A DNA stretch of 64,000 nt from [Clostridium] leptum DSM 753 (GTDB lineage Bacteria; Bacillota; Clostridia; Oscillospirales; Acutalibacteraceae): assembly GCA_000154345.1 (NCBI GenBank), contig DS480343.1, positions 104,689 to 168,688 of the forward strand, in the 5' to 3' direction. Below, piece after piece: positions 1 through 7,975 of the stretch. The notes below the pieces were generated by a model. The model was given only the letters and a program-made list of their open reading frames with translations. It was not told where the DNA came from and ran no database searches. A program made the position numbers and the translations under genes. Every line of letters starts with the position of its first letter. Positions within the stretch are counted from its first letter, which is position 1.

Positions 1-21
1 GGCAAACCTGTTATGAACGGC

Positions 22-978
22 TTACCGGTCAAAATAGCCCTCCTGCCCGGCCTTTTCCGCCATCAGCTCGACCTCCTTCCGATTGGGAAGGGAGGGGATA
101 GCGCCTAGTCTTGTAACGGCGATAGAGGCGGCGATGTTCGCAAATTGGATGGACTCCTTTAAGGAGTATCCCTCGGAAAGGCGGCAGGTCAGCCCTGCCA
201 TGAAGCAGTCGCCCGCAGCCGTGGTATCCACAACCTTTCCAGAGCCGCTATAAGCGGGAAAATGAGAAAAGTCCGTTCCGTCGTAAAGAAGGGCGCCCTG
301 TTTGCCCCATTTCAGAATCACGTTTTCGCAGCCGGATTGATAAAGAGCCGCACATGCTTTCTCAGCAGAATCCCGGTCTGTAATTTTGATGCCGGTCATG
401 CCGGAGGCTTCGGTCTCATTAGGACTCAGCACGTAAGCGCCGCGGAAAGCCTCCAGGGGCAGTTCCTTACGAACGGGGCCGGCGTCGATGACAGCCTTGG
501 GTCCCCCTTCCTTGGATGCCTTTAGAATAGCGCGGATCGCCTCTAAGCTGAATTCAAGATCCATACACAGGTATCCGTAATGGGAAAGCTTCGATAATAC
601 GACGTCAATGTCCTTCTGGGTATAATCGCCGTTGGCGCCTAAGTAAGACAGGATAGTGTTGCTGCCGCTGTCCTCCAGCATAATATATGCGGTGCCAGTG
701 CCTTCTGTGTCGCCAAGAAGCACCATCTCCCGGCTGACCCCTTCCTTTTCATAAGCGTCAAGGATGAATTCTCCGGAAGCATCCTTGCCAAGCTTACAGC
801 AAAAATCCAAGTCGGCGCCCAGCCTGGTAAGGGCCACCGCCCGGTTGGAGCCCTTTCCGCCTAAGGCCTGCTCTCTCTTATACACTACCAAGGATTCCCC
901 TTGCAAGGGATATCGGGGAATACGAAGAATTACGTCCGTATTAGAACTGCCAACTACCAATATTTTTTCACGGTTCAT
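22..978 (-). CDS. ribokinase-like PfkB-family sugar kinase
   Basis: A 318-residue PfkB-fold kinase that probably phosphorylates ribose or a related sugar or nucleoside with ATP. The N-terminus VVGSSNTDVILR followed by GGKGSNRAVALTRLGA (about residue 40) is the typical ribokinase substrate-binding opening. The C-terminal signature DTTAAGDCFMAGL (about residue 250) holds the catalytic Asp and the anion hole. Length fits ribokinase (300-320). The start has a G-rich ribosome-binding site just upstream. It stands alone, with no pentose transporter or repressor beside it, so the substrate is open. Family assignment is firm; ribose specificity is inferred. Confidence 0.85.
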   Translation of the reverse strand: MNREKILVVGSSNTDVILRIPRYPLQGESLVVYKREQALGGKGSNRAVALTRLGADLDFCCKLGKDASGEFILDAYEKEGVSREMVLLGDTEGTGTAYIMLEDSGSNTILSYLGANGDYTQKDIDVVLSKLSHYGYLCMDLEFSLEAIRAILKASKEGGPKAVIDAGPVRKELPLEAFRGAYVLSPNETEASGMTGIKITDRDSAEKACAALYQSGCENVILKWGKQGALLYDGTDFSHFPAYSGSGKVVDTTAAGDCFMAGLTCRLSEGYSLKESIQFANIAASIAVTRLGAIPSLPNRKEVELMAEKAGQEGYFDR

Positions 979-1552
979 GGGAAGCCCCCCTAAAAAATTT
1001 TTCCGAAAATAATCATATCACATCCTCGGGGGAAAGGAAAGCGAAAAAAAGATTGATTTTTGCTTTCCCTGTTTCTTTTCTATCTTCTCGCGGAAAGTAA
1101 TTTGAGTAAGATTTACAGCCCGCAGAGGCAGCCGATTTCCCTTGAAGACGAGGATGAAAGCTGCCGTCACATTGTTCGCTGCTGATTCGGCCGGACCGCT
1201 TGGCATTGCGCGTGTGGGTATATCATGCAGAGGGCTCCGGCATACCTCGTTTGCGGATCATCTCCCGGGCATAGCGGCAGTGAATACAGAAAAAAGGGCT
1301 TCTGAGGCCGACAGCTGGCCTCGAAAGCCCTTTTTGCCTTTTTCACTGGCTTTACCCATTGAGAGAAGGCTTTTTCTATAGGTAACGAAATGGACAGGAG
1401 CATGGACCAACCGGTTTGCAAAGCTTTTTTGTTCCCTCTGTGATATGATCAGGATCCTCTGGTGAAAGGGGGCACCATCCAAGAGAGGCCCCGGAATTTT
1501 TGGGGCTTCTTGGGAGGAAAAGAGTTTAAAATTAAGAGCTTTTGACAGAACC
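979..1552. other. intergenic region without a gene
   Basis: No convincing reading frame lies here. It holds the strong hairpin at 1291-1335 and a weaker imperfect hairpin (1479-1492 with 1502-1513) with no T-run on either side. Short open frames overlap each other on both strands and lack ribosome-binding sites. Confidence 0.6.
1291..1335. terminator. bidirectional intrinsic terminator
   Basis: Arms 1291-1309 and 1317-1335 pair around a 7-base loop with one internal mismatch zone. The outer ends are A5 and T5, so a T-tract follows the stem on either strand. It would end the SPFH/ribbon-helix-helix operon arriving on the minus strand. Confidence 0.75.
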
Positions 1553-1810
1553 CTATTTTTCCGAAAGCTTCCTGTTTTTCAGCCAGGTGTGATATTCTTC
1601 CGGCGTAATTTCACCGGAGAGGAATTTTTCTTGCATAACCGCCTCCTTTTGAGCGCGGCTTTTCCGCTTTCGGACACATTCACTCAGCAAAAACTCAATT
1701 TGACCGTTGATCGAACGGTAGTCGTCCTCCGCCCAGGCGGCGAGGTCTTTCCAAAGACTTGGGGCAAGCCTTAAAAGAATTTGCTTTTTTTCGTTATCTT
1801 TCTTTTCCAT
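1553..1810 (-). CDS. Arc-like ribbon-helix-helix DNA-binding protein with a SHOCT-like tail
   Basis: An 85-residue protein. The segment QILLRLAPSLWKDLAAWAED followed by SINGQIEFLLSECV matches the ribbon-helix-helix fold of Arc/MetJ repressors: a beta strand, then helices with the S-x-N-x-x-I pattern. The tail FLSGEITPEEYHTWL resembles the short SHOCT oligomerisation motif. The start is placed at the second ATG, because the first sits too close to the GAAGGGG ribosome-binding site. It follows the SPFH gene by 21 bases on the same strand, so the two are co-transcribed. It may autoregulate through the inverted repeats in the operon promoter; that is inference. Confidence 0.75.
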   Translation of the reverse strand: MEKKDNEKKQILLRLAPSLWKDLAAWAEDDYRSINGQIEFLLSECVRKRKSRAQKEAVMQEKFLSGEITPEEYHTWLKNRKLSEK

Positions 1811-1831
1811 TGGCATTCCCCTTCATCCGGA

Positions 1832-2806
1832 TCAGTAGATCGATCCGCTGTTGACAATAGGCTGGGCGTCCCGGTTTCCGCAAAGCACAACCAGCAGGTT
1901 GCTGACCATGGCGGCCTTCCGTTCTTCATCAAGCTCCACTACTCCGTTCTCGCTGAGATGATTCAATGCCATCTCCACCATGCCTACGGCGCCCTCCACG
2001 ATTTTCTGCCGGGCGGCGATTACCGCCTCGGCCTGCTGGCGCTGGAGCATTGCCGCGGCGATTTCCGGCGCATAGGTCAGGTTGGTGATGCGGACGTCCA
2101 TGATCTCGATCCCGGCAACATCTACTCTGGCCTGGAGATCCTGCTTCATCATATCAGCGACCTCCTGGCTGCTTCCCCGCAAGGATTTTTCACCGGTGCT
2201 GTCCTCGCTGTCATATGGATACAGCCGAGCCACATTGCGGGTAGCGGAATCGCATTGTGTGGAAAGAAAAACCTTATAATTGTTTACATTGAATACAGCC
2301 TTGGCGGTATTAACGACCCTCCAGATCACAATGGTGCCAATAATCACCGGATTGCCCCGTTCATCGTTGACAGTCTGCTTTTCGTTGTTTAGAGTGATAG
2401 CTTTCAAAGATACCTTTTTGCTTTCAGAAACGATTACGGAGTTCGGCCCAGTAGTCCGCCCGGTTGCGGCGGTAGGATTTACCGCGGTGCAGAAGGGATT
2501 TACCCAATAAAATCCATCCTTTTTCAGCGTGCCGCAATATTTGCCAAATAGAGTAAGCACCAGCGCTTCCTTAGGATTGATTACCTTTAGGCCTGGCAGC
2601 AGGATACAGCCCAGAACAAAGGCTAAAATACCGGCTGTGAGCAAAACGGCTCCCCAGGGAGAGGAATTCTGCTCGTCGGATAACAGTACAGAGCCTAGTA
2701 TGGCCGCTCCGATTGATGCCAGCAGCAAAATAATAATCAGAATCAGCGTCAGCGCGCCGGAGCCGGCTTTTTTCTCTCTTTCCTCATATACAATTTTTTC
2801 TTCCAT
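1832..2806 (-). CDS. SPFH/Band 7 membrane-scaffold protein
   Basis: A 324-residue protein with two hydrophobic segments near the N-terminus (about residues 18-40 and 50-70), then an SPFH domain (about 75-265) containing EALVLTLFGKYCGTLKKDGF and RVDVAGIEIMDVRITNL. The C-terminal part has PEIAAAMLQRQQAEAVIAAR, a hallmark of this stomatin/prohibitin-like group. Such proteins form oligomeric membrane microdomains; the exact client is unknown. The ATG follows CTAGGAGGG. It heads a two-gene operon with the ribbon-helix-helix regulator, an arrangement seen repeatedly for this SPFH subgroup. Family confident, cellular role open. Confidence 0.85.
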   Translation of the reverse strand: MEEKIVYEEREKKAGSGALTLILIIILLLASIGAAILGSVLLSDEQNSSPWGAVLLTAGILAFVLGCILLPGLKVINPKEALVLTLFGKYCGTLKKDGFYWVNPFCTAVNPTAATGRTTGPNSVIVSESKKVSLKAITLNNEKQTVNDERGNPVIIGTIVIWRVVNTAKAVFNVNNYKVFLSTQCDSATRNVARLYPYDSEDSTGEKSLRGSSQEVADMMKQDLQARVDVAGIEIMDVRITNLTYAPEIAAAMLQRQQAEAVIAARQKIVEGAVGMVEMALNHLSENGVVELDEERKAAMVSNLLVVLCGNRDAQPIVNSGSIY

Positions 2807-2820
2807 AAAAGAAACCCTCC

Positions 2821-2871
2821 TAGATATCTAATTGATATCATAATAATATCAATTATAAATTCCTTTGTCAA
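2821..2871 (-). promoter_or_regulatory. promoter with overlapping inverted repeats for the SPFH operon
   Basis: On the minus strand a TTGACA -35 (2866-2871) and TATTAT -10 (2843-2848) are separated by 17 bases. A perfect inverted repeat, ATTGATAT-N7-ATATCAAT (about 2831-2853), covers the -10, and the palindrome TAGATATCTA (2821-2830) lies next to it. All share GATAT half-sites, suitable for a ribbon-helix-helix repressor such as the one encoded in the operon. Confidence 0.6.
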
Positions 2872-3156
2872 GAGGAGAAATCAAAACAGCTTTGCGGTTT
2901 ATTAGATCTTCGGCGCCTCATGACAAGCGCGGCGGGGATAAAAGCTGCCCTCAGCAGTTTCTGAAAAATCGCTGAGCGCTATAAAACCAGCTTTCGATCT
3001 TCTTTTTCCGCCGGCCTTCGAAGGATCTAAGCGCTTTCTGATCTCTTAAGCGCCGGGATTCGCTTGCTTCTCTGGGAAACCGCTGCGTGTTAGAGCTGGA
3101 AAAAATCCGGAAGCGCAGAAATGCTTCCGCATCTCCGGAAAACGTGATCCGTTCCA
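2872..3156. other. spacer without a gene
   Basis: Between the SPFH promoter and the end of the deacylase gene I see only overlapping open frames on both strands without ribosome-binding sites. Nothing supportable is present. Confidence 0.5.
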
Positions 3157-3648
3157 TTATAAAGAGACATATTGAATTGGATGGTGGAAGGCTTGTGATA
3201 TCTTCTTTAAATTGTCAAAGGAAATCCAAATGGTCGCCGTGTTCTCATTGGGATGGACTCCGAGCCGCCGCCGGCCAATGAGATCCCGGTCAAATACCAG
3301 TTCTACCATGCCTTGGGCGTCGTTCAGGATGCCAAGCGGGGTGACCGAGCCTCTGAAAAGACCCAAATGCTTTTTCAGCCGTTCCTCAGAGGCGAAGCTC
3401 AATTTGCTGCAGCTCAGCTGTTCCTGAAGGGCTTTCAGATCCGCGCGCTTGTCTTTATCCAGCACCACTAAAAAGTGGCGTTTTCCTTTGGCATCCCGCA
3501 GAAAAAGGTTTTTTACCACATCCCCCTTATGGGTAATTCCCAGGTTCTTCATTTCGTCAATGGTATAAACAGGGGGATGCTCTGTTATCTCGTAATCAAT
3601 ATCAAGAGAATCCAAGGCGTCGGTTACCGCTTTCTGAATCATATTCAT
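3157..3648 (-). CDS. YbaK/ProX-type aminoacyl-tRNA deacylase
   Basis: A 163-residue single-domain editing protein that hydrolyses mischarged tRNA (Ala- or Cys-tRNAPro type) in trans. Seen are the family opening DIDYEITEHPPVYTIDEM, the invariant KNLFLRDAKGKRHFLVVL (about residue 45-65) with the catalytic lysine, and GSVTPLGI (about residue 105), the GxxxP loop that binds the aminoacyl-adenosine end. This resembles the PrdX/ProXp-ala group. The start is set three codons inside the longest frame, because the upstream ATG directly abuts the GAGGA ribosome-binding site. Which amino acid it clears cannot be told from sequence alone. Confidence 0.88.
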   Translation of the reverse strand: MNMIQKAVTDALDSLDIDYEITEHPPVYTIDEMKNLGITHKGDVVKNLFLRDAKGKRHFLVVLDKDKRADLKALQEQLSCSKLSFASEERLKKHLGLFRGSVTPLGILNDAQGMVELVFDRDLIGRRRLGVHPNENTATIWISFDNLKKISQAFHHPIQYVSL

Positions 3649-3746
3649 CCGTGTCATTCCTCGTTTTCGTCAGCATTTATGTCTATGATACCATAAAGCG
3701 CGTACTGTGAAAAGCCTATTGCGAAAGAGCTCATTCTACAATCAAA

Positions 3747-3775
3747 TTGACAATAGGGAAAGAAAGCTTTATAGT
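3747..3775 (+). promoter_or_regulatory. sigma-A promoter of the glycerate kinase gene
   Basis: TTGACA at 3747-3752 and TATAGT at 3770-3775 with a 17-base spacer. It lies 26 bases before the chosen ATG and shows that the longer open frame starting at 3747 is not the real start. Confidence 0.7.
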
Positions 3776-3800
3776 GAAACCAAGGCAAGGAGGGAATTCC

Positions 3801-5042
3801 ATGAGTAATGAGAGTATGCGCCGGGATGCTTGGAAAATTATCCGAAAGACACTGAAGGAAGCGATGCCGGATCAGGCGGTGGAAAAAGCGCTGAGGGCCC
3901 GCAGCTTCACAAAGCCAGTGACCTTATTCAGTATAGGAAAGGCGGCCTGGCAGATGGCCAGCGCCGCGGAAAGGTCTTTAGGGAACCAAATTAAGCAAGG
4001 AATTGTGCTGACGAAATACGGCCACAGCAAAGGAGAAATTCCCCGCTGCGAAATTTTAGAGGCGGGCCATCCGGTACCGGATGCAAACTCTGTTTTCGGT
4101 GCTCAGAAGATGGCAGGCCTTGCCCGGAGCCTAACCCAGAACGACCAAGTCCTGTTTTTGATATCCGGCGGAGGCTCCGCTTTGTTTGAACTGCCCTTGG
4201 TGCCCCTGGAGGAATTGCAGGACATTACCAGGCAGCTTTTGGCCTGCGGGGCGGAGATCACGGAAATTAACTTGATCCGCAAGCGTCTCTCCGGCGTGAA
4301 GGGAGGAAGGTTTGCCCAGCTTTGCGCTCCGGCTCAGGTGTTTTCCATTGTCCTGTCCGATGTTCTTGGCAATAGCTTGGAAAGCATTGCGTCTGGTCCG
4401 GCGGCGCCGGATTCTTCAACCTCGGAGCAGGCCCTGGAAGTGGTGAAAAAATACGGCCTGCGCCTTTCTTCAAGAGCATTGGAGATCCTAAAGGAAGAAA
4501 CCCCAAAAACACTGGAAAATAGTGAAACCGTGATTACCGGGAGCGTTCAAAGCCTTTGCGAGTCCGCGGCAAGAGCGGCTGGTGAGCTGGGGTACGCTCC
4601 GGAAATTTTGACAGCGTGCTTAACCTGTCAGGCAAAAGAGGCGGGAAGCTTTTTGGCCGCTGTCGCCCAATGGAAAAAGGATCACTTAACTGGAAAGCCC
4701 GCGGCGGTGATTGTGGGCGGCGAGACGGTAGTGGAGCTGAAGGGAAAAGGCATGGGGGGAAGAAACCAGGAGCTCGCGCTTTCCGCGGCCAGAGGCTTGG
4801 AAGGCTTGCCGAATGCGGTTTTGTTTTCCTTGGGGTCAGACGGTACCGACGGCCCTACCGACGCGGCAGGCGGCATAGTAGATGGGGAAACCGCCGGACA
4901 ACTGCGGCAGCAGGGGATCGGGATTGACCGGGTGCTGGAGGAAAACGACGCTTACCACGCCCTGCAGAAATGCGGAGGCTTGCTGATGACCGGCCCTACC
5001 GGTACCAATGTAAACGATGTAGCGGTGCTTCTGCTTCGCTGA
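3801..5042 (+). CDS. glycerate 2-kinase (DUF4147/MOFRL family)
   Basis: A 413-residue enzyme that phosphorylates D-glycerate to 2-phosphoglycerate, feeding glycolysis. The N-terminal DUF4147 domain contains FSIGKAAWQMA and LFLISGGGSALFELP (about residues 130-145) and the nucleotide-binding LSDVLGNSLESIASGP. The C-terminal MOFRL domain carries GGRNQELALSAA and SDGTDGPTDAAGG (about 345-365). ATG 3801 has an ideal AAGGAGGG site seven bases upstream, and the promoter overlaps the longer frame. It is a single-gene unit closed by the hairpin at 5053-5084. No tartronate semialdehyde reductase is nearby, so the glycerate source is unknown. Confidence 0.92.
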   Translation: MSNESMRRDAWKIIRKTLKEAMPDQAVEKALRARSFTKPVTLFSIGKAAWQMASAAERSLGNQIKQGIVLTKYGHSKGEIPRCEILEAGHPVPDANSVFGAQKMAGLARSLTQNDQVLFLISGGGSALFELPLVPLEELQDITRQLLACGAEITEINLIRKRLSGVKGGRFAQLCAPAQVFSIVLSDVLGNSLESIASGPAAPDSSTSEQALEVVKKYGLRLSSRALEILKEETPKTLENSETVITGSVQSLCESAARAAGELGYAPEILTACLTCQAKEAGSFLAAVAQWKKDHLTGKPAAVIVGGETVVELKGKGMGGRNQELALSAARGLEGLPNAVLFSLGSDGTDGPTDAAGGIVDGETAGQLRQQGIGIDRVLEENDAYHALQKCGGLLMTGPTGTNVNDVAVLLLR

Positions 5043-5052
5043 CAGCAGATCA

Positions 5053-5084
5053 AACAGCCTGGAATTTATCCCAGGCTGTTTTTT
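5053..5084 (+). terminator. intrinsic terminator after glycerate kinase
   Basis: A perfect 10-base stem AACAGCCTGG/CCAGGCTGTT (5053-5062, 5071-5080), an 8-base loop and a following T-run. Confidence 0.85.
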
Positions 5085-5331
5085 ATCATTCAGGTATACA
5101 GCATACAATGGCTGTTGGAGAGGGAGGCCTGCCGTGCGGCAGACGGCAATAGGGAAATTTTATCGTCTCAAGCGTAAGGCGCCGCTTCTTCGAGCGCCTC
5201 GCAAAAAGCCCGCGGCAATTAAGCTTTTGCCGTACTCCTTTACAGTCAGGGCGCACAGGTGGTTTTTGCTGCTTTCTGACCGCTCCGCTATCCGCCAAAG
5301 CCGTTGGCGGGAAAGGGTTGCCTGTTCAAGA

Positions 5332-6261
5332 TTAGCGGAGAGCGGTTTCCAGAGTGTTCACATAGCTTGCGGCCTGGAAGGCGGCGGTAGCCCCGTCGGA
5401 CGCCGCGGTAAGAATTTGCCGAAGGGCTTTCGCTCGGGTATCTCCTGCGGCGAATACGCCGGCAAGGCTGGTTTTACAGTCATCCCCGGCCAGAATGTAG
5501 CCGTTGGAATCCAGGGGAAGCTCTGAGAAAATCCTGTTATCCGGCACCAGACCGATGGCTATAAAAACAGCGGAAACTGGGAGAAGCTCTTCTTGTCCGG
5601 AATTTATGTTTCGGATTACGGCGGCGGTGACAGCTTTTTCTCCCAAGATTTCTTTTACGACGGTTTCTCCGTGAAAAATGATGTTTTTTCGCTTTTTTAC
5701 CGCATCCGCAAGAAGCTTTTCCCCTCGAAAAGCATTGCGGCGGTGAATCAGAAAGACGCTTTCGCAGAGATTGGACAGAAAGAGAGCGTCTTCCAGGGCG
5801 GTATTTCCCCCGCCGATGACCGCCGCGACTTTGCCCCGGAAAAAGGCCCCGTCGCAGGTGGCGCAGTAGGAAACCCCCTTTCCCGTCAGTTCCTTTTCTC
5901 CGGGACAATCCAGCGTGCGCCGCTTGACGCCATTGGCGATGATTACGGATTTGCCCTTATATTCTCCCCCGTTGGTTTGAAGGGTTTTGACCGGGGAGGC
6001 TAGAGAGGCTTTTATTACTTGTTCCATTTGAATGTCAGCGCCTAGCCTTTGGGCTTGCTCGTAAATTTTCATCGCCAGGTCCGGCCCGGATATTTTTACA
6101 TAGCCCGGATAGTTTTCGATTTCATTGGTAACAGCGATTTGCCCTCCAGCAAAGCCGCCCTCCAATACGGTTGCTGAAAGCCCCGCCCGGATAGCGTAGA
6201 TCGCGGCGGTCAATCCAGCGCAGCCCCCTCCGATGATCAAAAGATCGGTTGTGTCAGCCAT
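5332..6261 (-). CDS. trxB: thioredoxin reductase
   Basis: A 309-residue flavoprotein that passes electrons from NADPH through FAD and a redox disulfide to thioredoxin. Seen are the FAD-binding LLIIGGGCAGLTAAIYAIRA at the N-terminus, the redox motif CATCDG (about residues 133-138), the NADPH-binding VIGGGNTALEDALFL (about 150), and the C-terminal FAD motif GVFAAGDTR (about 270). All match low-molecular-weight TrxB in order and length. It is transcribed alone, opposite to the neighbouring genes, with no thioredoxin next to it. Family members in anaerobes sometimes serve other small redox partners or ferredoxin-linked electron transfer; the NADPH loop argues for the ordinary enzyme. Confidence 0.92.
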   Translation of the reverse strand: MADTTDLLIIGGGCAGLTAAIYAIRAGLSATVLEGGFAGGQIAVTNEIENYPGYVKISGPDLAMKIYEQAQRLGADIQMEQVIKASLASPVKTLQTNGGEYKGKSVIIANGVKRRTLDCPGEKELTGKGVSYCATCDGAFFRGKVAAVIGGGNTALEDALFLSNLCESVFLIHRRNAFRGEKLLADAVKKRKNIIFHGETVVKEILGEKAVTAAVIRNINSGQEELLPVSAVFIAIGLVPDNRIFSELPLDSNGYILAGDDCKTSLAGVFAAGDTRAKALRQILTAASDGATAAFQAASYVNTLETALR

Positions 6262-6484
6262 TATCCCGCCTCCATTTTTCTGTTTCGTGTTTTCAATAGT
6301 GTTTCAAACGGCGTCTTTTTTATTCGTGGGAGAAGGAACGGCACAGCTTTATGTTAAAAAATTAACAAAAATTTTCGGGGCCCGCGGCGGGATTTCAGCG
6401 GAATCCTGGTTGACAGATAAGCGCTGATTTTGTAAGGTTTATAGTATAGCGATAGGTTTCAAATACAGAATTGGAGGGATTTTC

Positions 6485-7579
6485 ATGGCCAATACCATTA
6501 TTAGTCCAAATCGATATGTGCAAGGCAGGGGCGAATTAAAAAATTTGCCGGAGCACGCTAAAAAGTTGGGAAAGAAGCTGTTTGTCATTATCAGCGCGTC
6601 CGGATTAAAAAGGGTGCGCGACCTGCTGGAAAAAAGCTTTGAAAATACCGGCATGGAGCTGGTCTTCGAGGAATTTCAAGGAGAATGCTGCGAAACGGAG
6701 ATCAAGCGGCTGGGCAGCCGTTTTCAAGAAAATAAATGCGACCTGGTCGTAGGCGTGGGCGGCGGCAAAATTCACGACAGCGCAAAAGCCGCCGCGTATT
6801 ATCAGGGCGCGCCTGTTGTGATTATTCCTACTATCGCGTCTACCGACGCTCCTTGCTCAGCGTTGTCGGTGATTTACTCTGAAACCGGCGTGTTTGAGCG
6901 GTACCTGTTTTTAAATTCTAACCCCGACCTTGTGCTGGTGGATACGGATATTATCGCCGCCGCACCATCGAGGCTTTTGGTTTCCGGCATGGGAGACGCC
7001 CTGGCCACCTACTTTGAGGCCAGAGCTGTGGCCGCCAGCGGAGCGCTGAGCTGCGCCGGCGGAAAGCCTACTAAGGGAGCTTTGGCTTTGGCGAAGCTGT
7101 GCTATGAGACTTTGCTGGAGGATGGCGTAAAAGCAAAGCTGGCGGTGGAAGCCGGTGCCTGTACCCAGGCAGTGGAAAACATCATTGAGGCAAACACCTA
7201 TTTAAGCGGCATCGGTTTTGAAAGCGGAGGCCTGGCGGGAGCCCATGCGATTCATAACGGCTTGACGGTGATTAAGGATTGTCACCATCTGTATCACGGC
7301 GAGAAGGTGGCTTTTGGTACCTTGACTCAGCTGGTGCTGGAAAACGCTGGCCAGAAATTGCTGGAAGAGGTCATTGGCTTCTGCATGGATGTGGGATTAC
7401 CCACAACCTTCGCAGAGCTTGGTATGGCGCGGCCGGATAAGGATCTGCTGATGGAGGCAGCTGTCAGAGCCTGCTCCCCTGACGATACGCTGGTGAACAT
7501 GCCCTTTGAGGTAACTCCGGAAATGGTTTACGCCGCCATGGTGGGCGCCGATGCTTTGGGCAGATATTTTAAGAACTAA
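6485..7579 (+). CDS. gldA: glycerol dehydrogenase
   Basis: A 364-residue iron-type alcohol dehydrogenase that oxidises glycerol to dihydroxyacetone with NAD. Seen are the NAD-binding VVGVGGGKIHDSAKAAAYY (about residues 95-113), PTIASTDAPCSALSVIY (about 120-136) and the metal-ligand region GLAGAHAIHNGL with HHLYHGEKVAFGTL (about 255-283). The Asp and two His positions expected to bind zinc or iron are in place. ATG 6485 follows TTGGAGGG. A TTGACA lies at 6410-6415 but its -10 is weak. No dihydroxyacetone kinase is adjacent. GldA is favoured over other iron-type dehydrogenases by the IASTDAPCSALSV segment. Confidence 0.92.
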   Translation: MANTIISPNRYVQGRGELKNLPEHAKKLGKKLFVIISASGLKRVRDLLEKSFENTGMELVFEEFQGECCETEIKRLGSRFQENKCDLVVGVGGGKIHDSAKAAAYYQGAPVVIIPTIASTDAPCSALSVIYSETGVFERYLFLNSNPDLVLVDTDIIAAAPSRLLVSGMGDALATYFEARAVAASGALSCAGGKPTKGALALAKLCYETLLEDGVKAKLAVEAGACTQAVENIIEANTYLSGIGFESGGLAGAHAIHNGLTVIKDCHHLYHGEKVAFGTLTQLVLENAGQKLLEEVIGFCMDVGLPTTFAELGMARPDKDLLMEAAVRACSPDDTLVNMPFEVTPEMVYAAMVGADALGRYFKN

Positions 7580-7640
7580 GCTGAAGCTGCTGCTTCGGGC
7601 TTAATATGGCCTCCGTGAATATAAAAGCGGAAGATAGAGA

Positions 7641-7686
7641 CGAACGGCAAGGAGCCGGAGGATTTCCTCCGGCTCCTTGCCGTTCG
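7641..7686. repeat. long perfect inverted repeat, probable bidirectional terminator
   Basis: Arms 7641-7661 and 7666-7686 are perfect 21-base reverse complements around a 4-base loop (ATTT). No T-run follows on either side, so it is not a standard intrinsic terminator. It may protect the gldA mRNA 3' end or act in termination by stem strength alone. Confidence 0.75.
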
Positions 7687-7919
7687 CTATACTCCTTCCG
7701 TCATACGCTTGGCTGCGGAGGCAAAAGGCTCAGCAAGCGCAGGCTTCCGCTGGCCCTTTGGCTTTCCTTGGTTAAAAGCTGGACTTACGACGGGGGCTGC
7801 CAACCTATAAAGACAAAATTTAGGCGCCTGGTTTCTCAGAAAAAACGATAATTGTTCCGGTGGAAAAAGAGGGTTCGTTCCTTTAAAATAAAAAACGAGA
7901 AACGTTTTCCAATAAAGAA

Positions 7920-7948
7920 TTGCATTTGGTTTCTGGGTTTTGTATAAT
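7920..7948 (+). promoter_or_regulatory. promoter of the MATE exporter gene
   Basis: TTGCAT at 7920-7925 and a perfect TATAAT at 7943-7948 with a 17-base spacer, 27 bases before the start codon. Confidence 0.65.
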
Positions 7949-7975
7949 TGAGAAGGACGATAGAGGGGTGCGGTT

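Larger units (their letters stand above)
7580..7975. other. intergenic region with a hairpin and a promoter
   Basis: The region contains the 21-base perfect hairpin at 7641-7686 and the MATE-gene promoter at 7920-7948. A 106-codon minus-strand frame overlaps it but has no ribosome-binding site and crosses the promoter, so I do not call a gene. Confidence 0.55.

Noticed and set aside
3747..3800. Longer N-terminus for glycerate kinase
   Set aside because: The extra 18 codons overlap the TTGACA/TATAGT promoter, and a strong ribosome-binding site precedes the internal ATG at 3801.
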